Shown here in pieces: positions 13,101 through 14,547 of a stretch of 14,547 nucleotides of DNA. The stretch is from DATCLS01 sp035265325. GTDB taxonomy: Bacteria > Actinomycetota > Acidimicrobiia > Acidimicrobiales > VFJN01. Location: the NCBI GenBank assembly GCA_035265325.1, contig DATFOS010000211.1:1-14547 (forward strand), read 5' to 3'. A model generated the notes under the pieces. The model ran no database searches, was not told the DNA's origin, and saw only the letters and a list, made by a program, of their open reading frames with translations. The position numbers and the translations under genes were made by a program. The stretch's first letter is position 1. Every line of letters begins with the position of its first letter.

Positions 13101-13190
13101 CCCACTTGCGGTGCACGCTCCCGCATCGGCCCAGCATGGCCATCGAGGACCGATGACGGGAACGCTCACCTGGCGCCCTCCGCCGAGGCG

Positions 13191-13538
13191 CTACGGGGCG
13201 AGGGCGCGGCCGATGGCGGCGGCGGCCAGGCCGGCGACGAGCGTGACGGCCAGGTAGGTGGCGGCCGCCCGCCGCCGGCCCGCCTGGGCGCGGGCGAGGA
13301 CGGCGGTGTCGGCGACCAGCGTCGAGAAGGTCGTGGTTGCCCCGAGGAGGCCGGTGCCCAGGATCGTGGCGGCCGGCGGGGCGACCCTGTGGAGCAGGCC
13401 CAGGGCGAAGCTGCCGCCGACGTTGACGAGGAGCGTCCCGATGGGGAACGCCCCGGGACGGTTGAAACGCCGACCCGCCACCGCCCGGACGACCGTGCCC
13501 GTCGCCGCCAGCGCCACGAACGCCACCGCGATCACCAT
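13191..13538 (-). CDS. crcB: Fluoride efflux channel CrcB/FluC, second copy of the pair
   Basis: A 115-residue four-helix membrane protein of the FluC fluoride-channel family, which dimerises in antiparallel orientation to export fluoride. The family motifs are GTLLVNVGGSFALGLL and GATTTFSTLVADT (usual form GGFTTFST). The first helix is atypical, VIAVAFVALAATGTVVRAVAG, lacking the usual GGxxGAxxR. ATG 13538 overlaps the stop of the upstream crcB (ATGGTGA), so translation is coupled. The longer open frame up to 13670 overlaps the upstream gene in another frame and is rejected. Adjacent divergent copies of this kind usually form heterodimers, in which each subunit has fixed orientation; this is inferred from known paired FluC genes. 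Confidence 0.85.
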   Translation of the reverse strand: MVIAVAFVALAATGTVVRAVAGRRFNRPGAFPIGTLLVNVGGSFALGLLHRVAPPAATILGTGLLGATTTFSTLVADTAVLARAQAGRRRAAATYLAVTLVAGLAAAAIGRALAP

Positions 13539-14437
13539 GCCCCCGGCTCCTGCCACCCGCGGCCGGAGCGACGCCGGTGCCGCCACCGCCCGACGCCGGC
13601 CTCGCCGGCGAGGAATGCACCGAACCCACCGGCGAGGCTCACGGCGACGTAGGCGACGGCCAGCGGCCACCGCCCCCGAGCAACCCGGTCGACGACCTCG
13701 ATCGTGAACGACGAGAACGTCGTCAACCCGCCACAGACGCCCACGCCCACCACATCCAGCCCCAGGCGCCTCCCTACCGCAGGCGCCGAGCCGGCCGAGC
13801 GGGCCGCCTCATCGGCAACCTCCGCGTCGGCCTCCTCTCCCGCCGCCACCGGCACGGAGAGCGCTGACCCCACCGTTGCCGAGACCGCCAACCCAGCCCG
13901 GGTGGAGCCCGCCGACCGGGCTGCCTTCCGGTCAGCGGACCCGCCGGCCGGCGCCTCCGTCGCCCTGAGGGGCCTGCCGCCTTCGAGCACCGCATCGACC
14001 GGGCCCGAACCGGCAGGCCCGTCAGATGTCGGCTCCGCCGGTCCCGCCGGCGCCGGTTCAAGCGACGACGACCCCGCCCCCGCGCGGGCCGATCCGGCTG
14101 ACCCCATCGACCCTGCGGAGGCCGACCCCGCCCACCCGGCGGACCTCGAGTGACCCGGGCCACCGCTCACCGAGAAGGCCGACGCTGAGCCGTCCGGCCC
14201 TACCGCGACGGGACCGGCCGACCCGGTGGGCGAGAGGCCGGCTGACGCTGGCCACGTGCGCATGGCAACGACGGCACCGAGGACAAGGCACCCCACGACG
14301 TTGACGGCCAACGTGGCGACCGGCAGCTCGTGCGGGCCCACGGTCGTGGCGACCGCCCACCGCAGCGTCGCCCCGACGACCCCGCCCATCCCCACGGCCG
14401 CGTACCAGCCCACACTCCCGCCCCGGCCCGCACGCAC
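13532..14437 (-). CDS. crcB: Fluoride channel CrcB/FluC with a ~158-residue insertion between helices 2 and 3
   Basis: The two halves of a normal ~125-residue FluC are recognisable. Residues 11-62 carry GMGGVVGATLRWAV (helix 1) and ATLAVNVVGCLVLGAVV (helix 2, usual form GTLxVNxxGSFLLG). Residues 222-281 carry GVGVCGGLTTFSSFTIEVVD (helix 3, usual GGFTTFST, here Leu for the first Phe) and AVAYVAVSLAGGFGAFLAG (helix 4). Between them (about 63-221) lies a Ser/Ala/Gly/Pro-rich, probably disordered segment with RSAG recurring at 99, 174 and 213. The frame is intact across the insert, and codon use there is more relaxed. GTG 14437 is a provisional start: no -10 box or Shine-Dalgarno precedes it, and the same frame is open to the window edge, so the true start may lie outside. 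It is translationally coupled to the downstream crcB. Confidence 0.8.
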   Translation of the reverse strand: MRAGRGGSVGWYAAVGMGGVVGATLRWAVATTVGPHELPVATLAVNVVGCLVLGAVVAMRTWPASAGLSPTGSAGPVAVGPDGSASAFSVSGGPGHSRSAGWAGSASAGSMGSAGSARAGAGSSSLEPAPAGPAEPTSDGPAGSGPVDAVLEGGRPLRATEAPAGGSADRKAARSAGSTRAGLAVSATVGSALSVPVAAGEEADAEVADEAARSAGSAPAVGRRLGLDVVGVGVCGGLTTFSSFTIEVVDRVARGRWPLAVAYVAVSLAGGFGAFLAGEAGVGRWRHRRRSGRGWQEPGAW

Positions 14438-14547
14438 GTCACGAGGATGCCGCCCGAGGAGGAGCGGCGTCGCATCTGAAGGCCGGGAGTCGCCCTGGAG
14501 CCCGTTCGGCCGACGGAGCAGCGGACGACGGCCTGCCGCGGCCCGCC

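Larger units (their letters stand above)
12895..13190. other. Convergent intergenic region without a supported gene
   Basis: This 296-bp gap separates the large membrane protein (+) from the crcB pair (-). Open frames through it on both strands are low-complexity Arg/Pro/Gly shadows without a start signal. It holds two strong hairpins (listed separately), a perfect 12-bp palindrome CGTCCCGGGACG at 12963-12974, and a GGCGGTCCGCC dyad near 13010. I see no tRNA-like or riboswitch consensus. Confidence 0.5.

Noticed and set aside
12342..13652. A 436-codon plus-strand open frame over the end of the membrane protein and the crcB region
   Set aside because: It overlaps recognised genes on both strands, is Arg/Pro/Gly-rich and has no start signal.
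13191..13670. 159-residue form of the second crcB
   Set aside because: The extra 44 residues are Arg-rich and lie out of frame inside the upstream crcB. ATG 13538 with the ATGGTGA overlap gives the normal FluC length.
1..14547. Defence island, biosynthetic cluster or prophage
   Set aside because: No nuclease, helicase, recombinase, synthase or structural phage gene was recognised. The genes are mostly housekeeping or transport functions in separate transcription units.

Overview
This window is very GC-rich (clearly above 70% by eye) with strong G/C preference at third codon positions. Several genes start at GTG directly behind a TANNNT box with no Shine-Dalgarno sequence. Together with an AcnA of 947 residues, an MT0933-type small protein and a TrmA/RlmD-type methyltransferase, this points to a high-GC actinobacterium, possibly a deep-branching class such as Acidimicrobiia (the class is a guess). 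The window looks like chromosomal core plus lineage-specific genes. I see no transposase, integrase, phage gene or CRISPR array, and no hallmark of a mobile defence system.

Layout, left to right. Positions 1-262 hold the tail of an unrecognised gene interrupted by an in-frame TGA. A DUF2243 membrane protein (333-884, +) converges on a 5-methyluridine RNA methyltransferase (910-2193, -), with a near-perfect 23-bp direct repeat lying over both stop codons. The methyltransferase is divergent from ribulose-phosphate 3-epimerase rpe (2216-2953, +), and the two -10 boxes overlap inside a 22-bp gap. rpe is followed 3 nt later by an MT0933/Rv0909-like small protein. Two hairpins separate this from clpP (3446-4039, -). 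A tRNA gene with anticodon UAG but a short variable loop (4148-4220, +) lies between clpP and a D-threonine aldolase/D-serine dehydratase-like PLP enzyme (4272-5285, +).

The right half contains aconitase acnA (5396-8239, +), an alpha/beta hydrolase (8360-9025, +), an azlC-azlD branched-chain amino-acid exporter pair overlapping at TGATG (9122-10317, +), and a large unrecognised membrane protein with a repeat-rich linker and an extracytoplasmic TPR-like region (10450-12894, +). It ends with a convergent pair of CrcB/FluC fluoride-channel genes (13191-14437, -), the upstream one carrying a ~158-residue low-complexity insertion between its second and third membrane helices.

The most informative observations are four: (i) the recurrent TANNNT-N6-(A/G)TG leaderless start architecture, which fixes five start codons; (ii) the shared -10 region between the methyltransferase and rpe; (iii) the class I tRNA with a leucine anticodon; and (iv) the CrcB protein with the giant internal insertion. 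No clearly new multi-gene system is visible. The best candidates for undescribed biology are the interrupted CrcB and the TPR/Cys-rich membrane protein.
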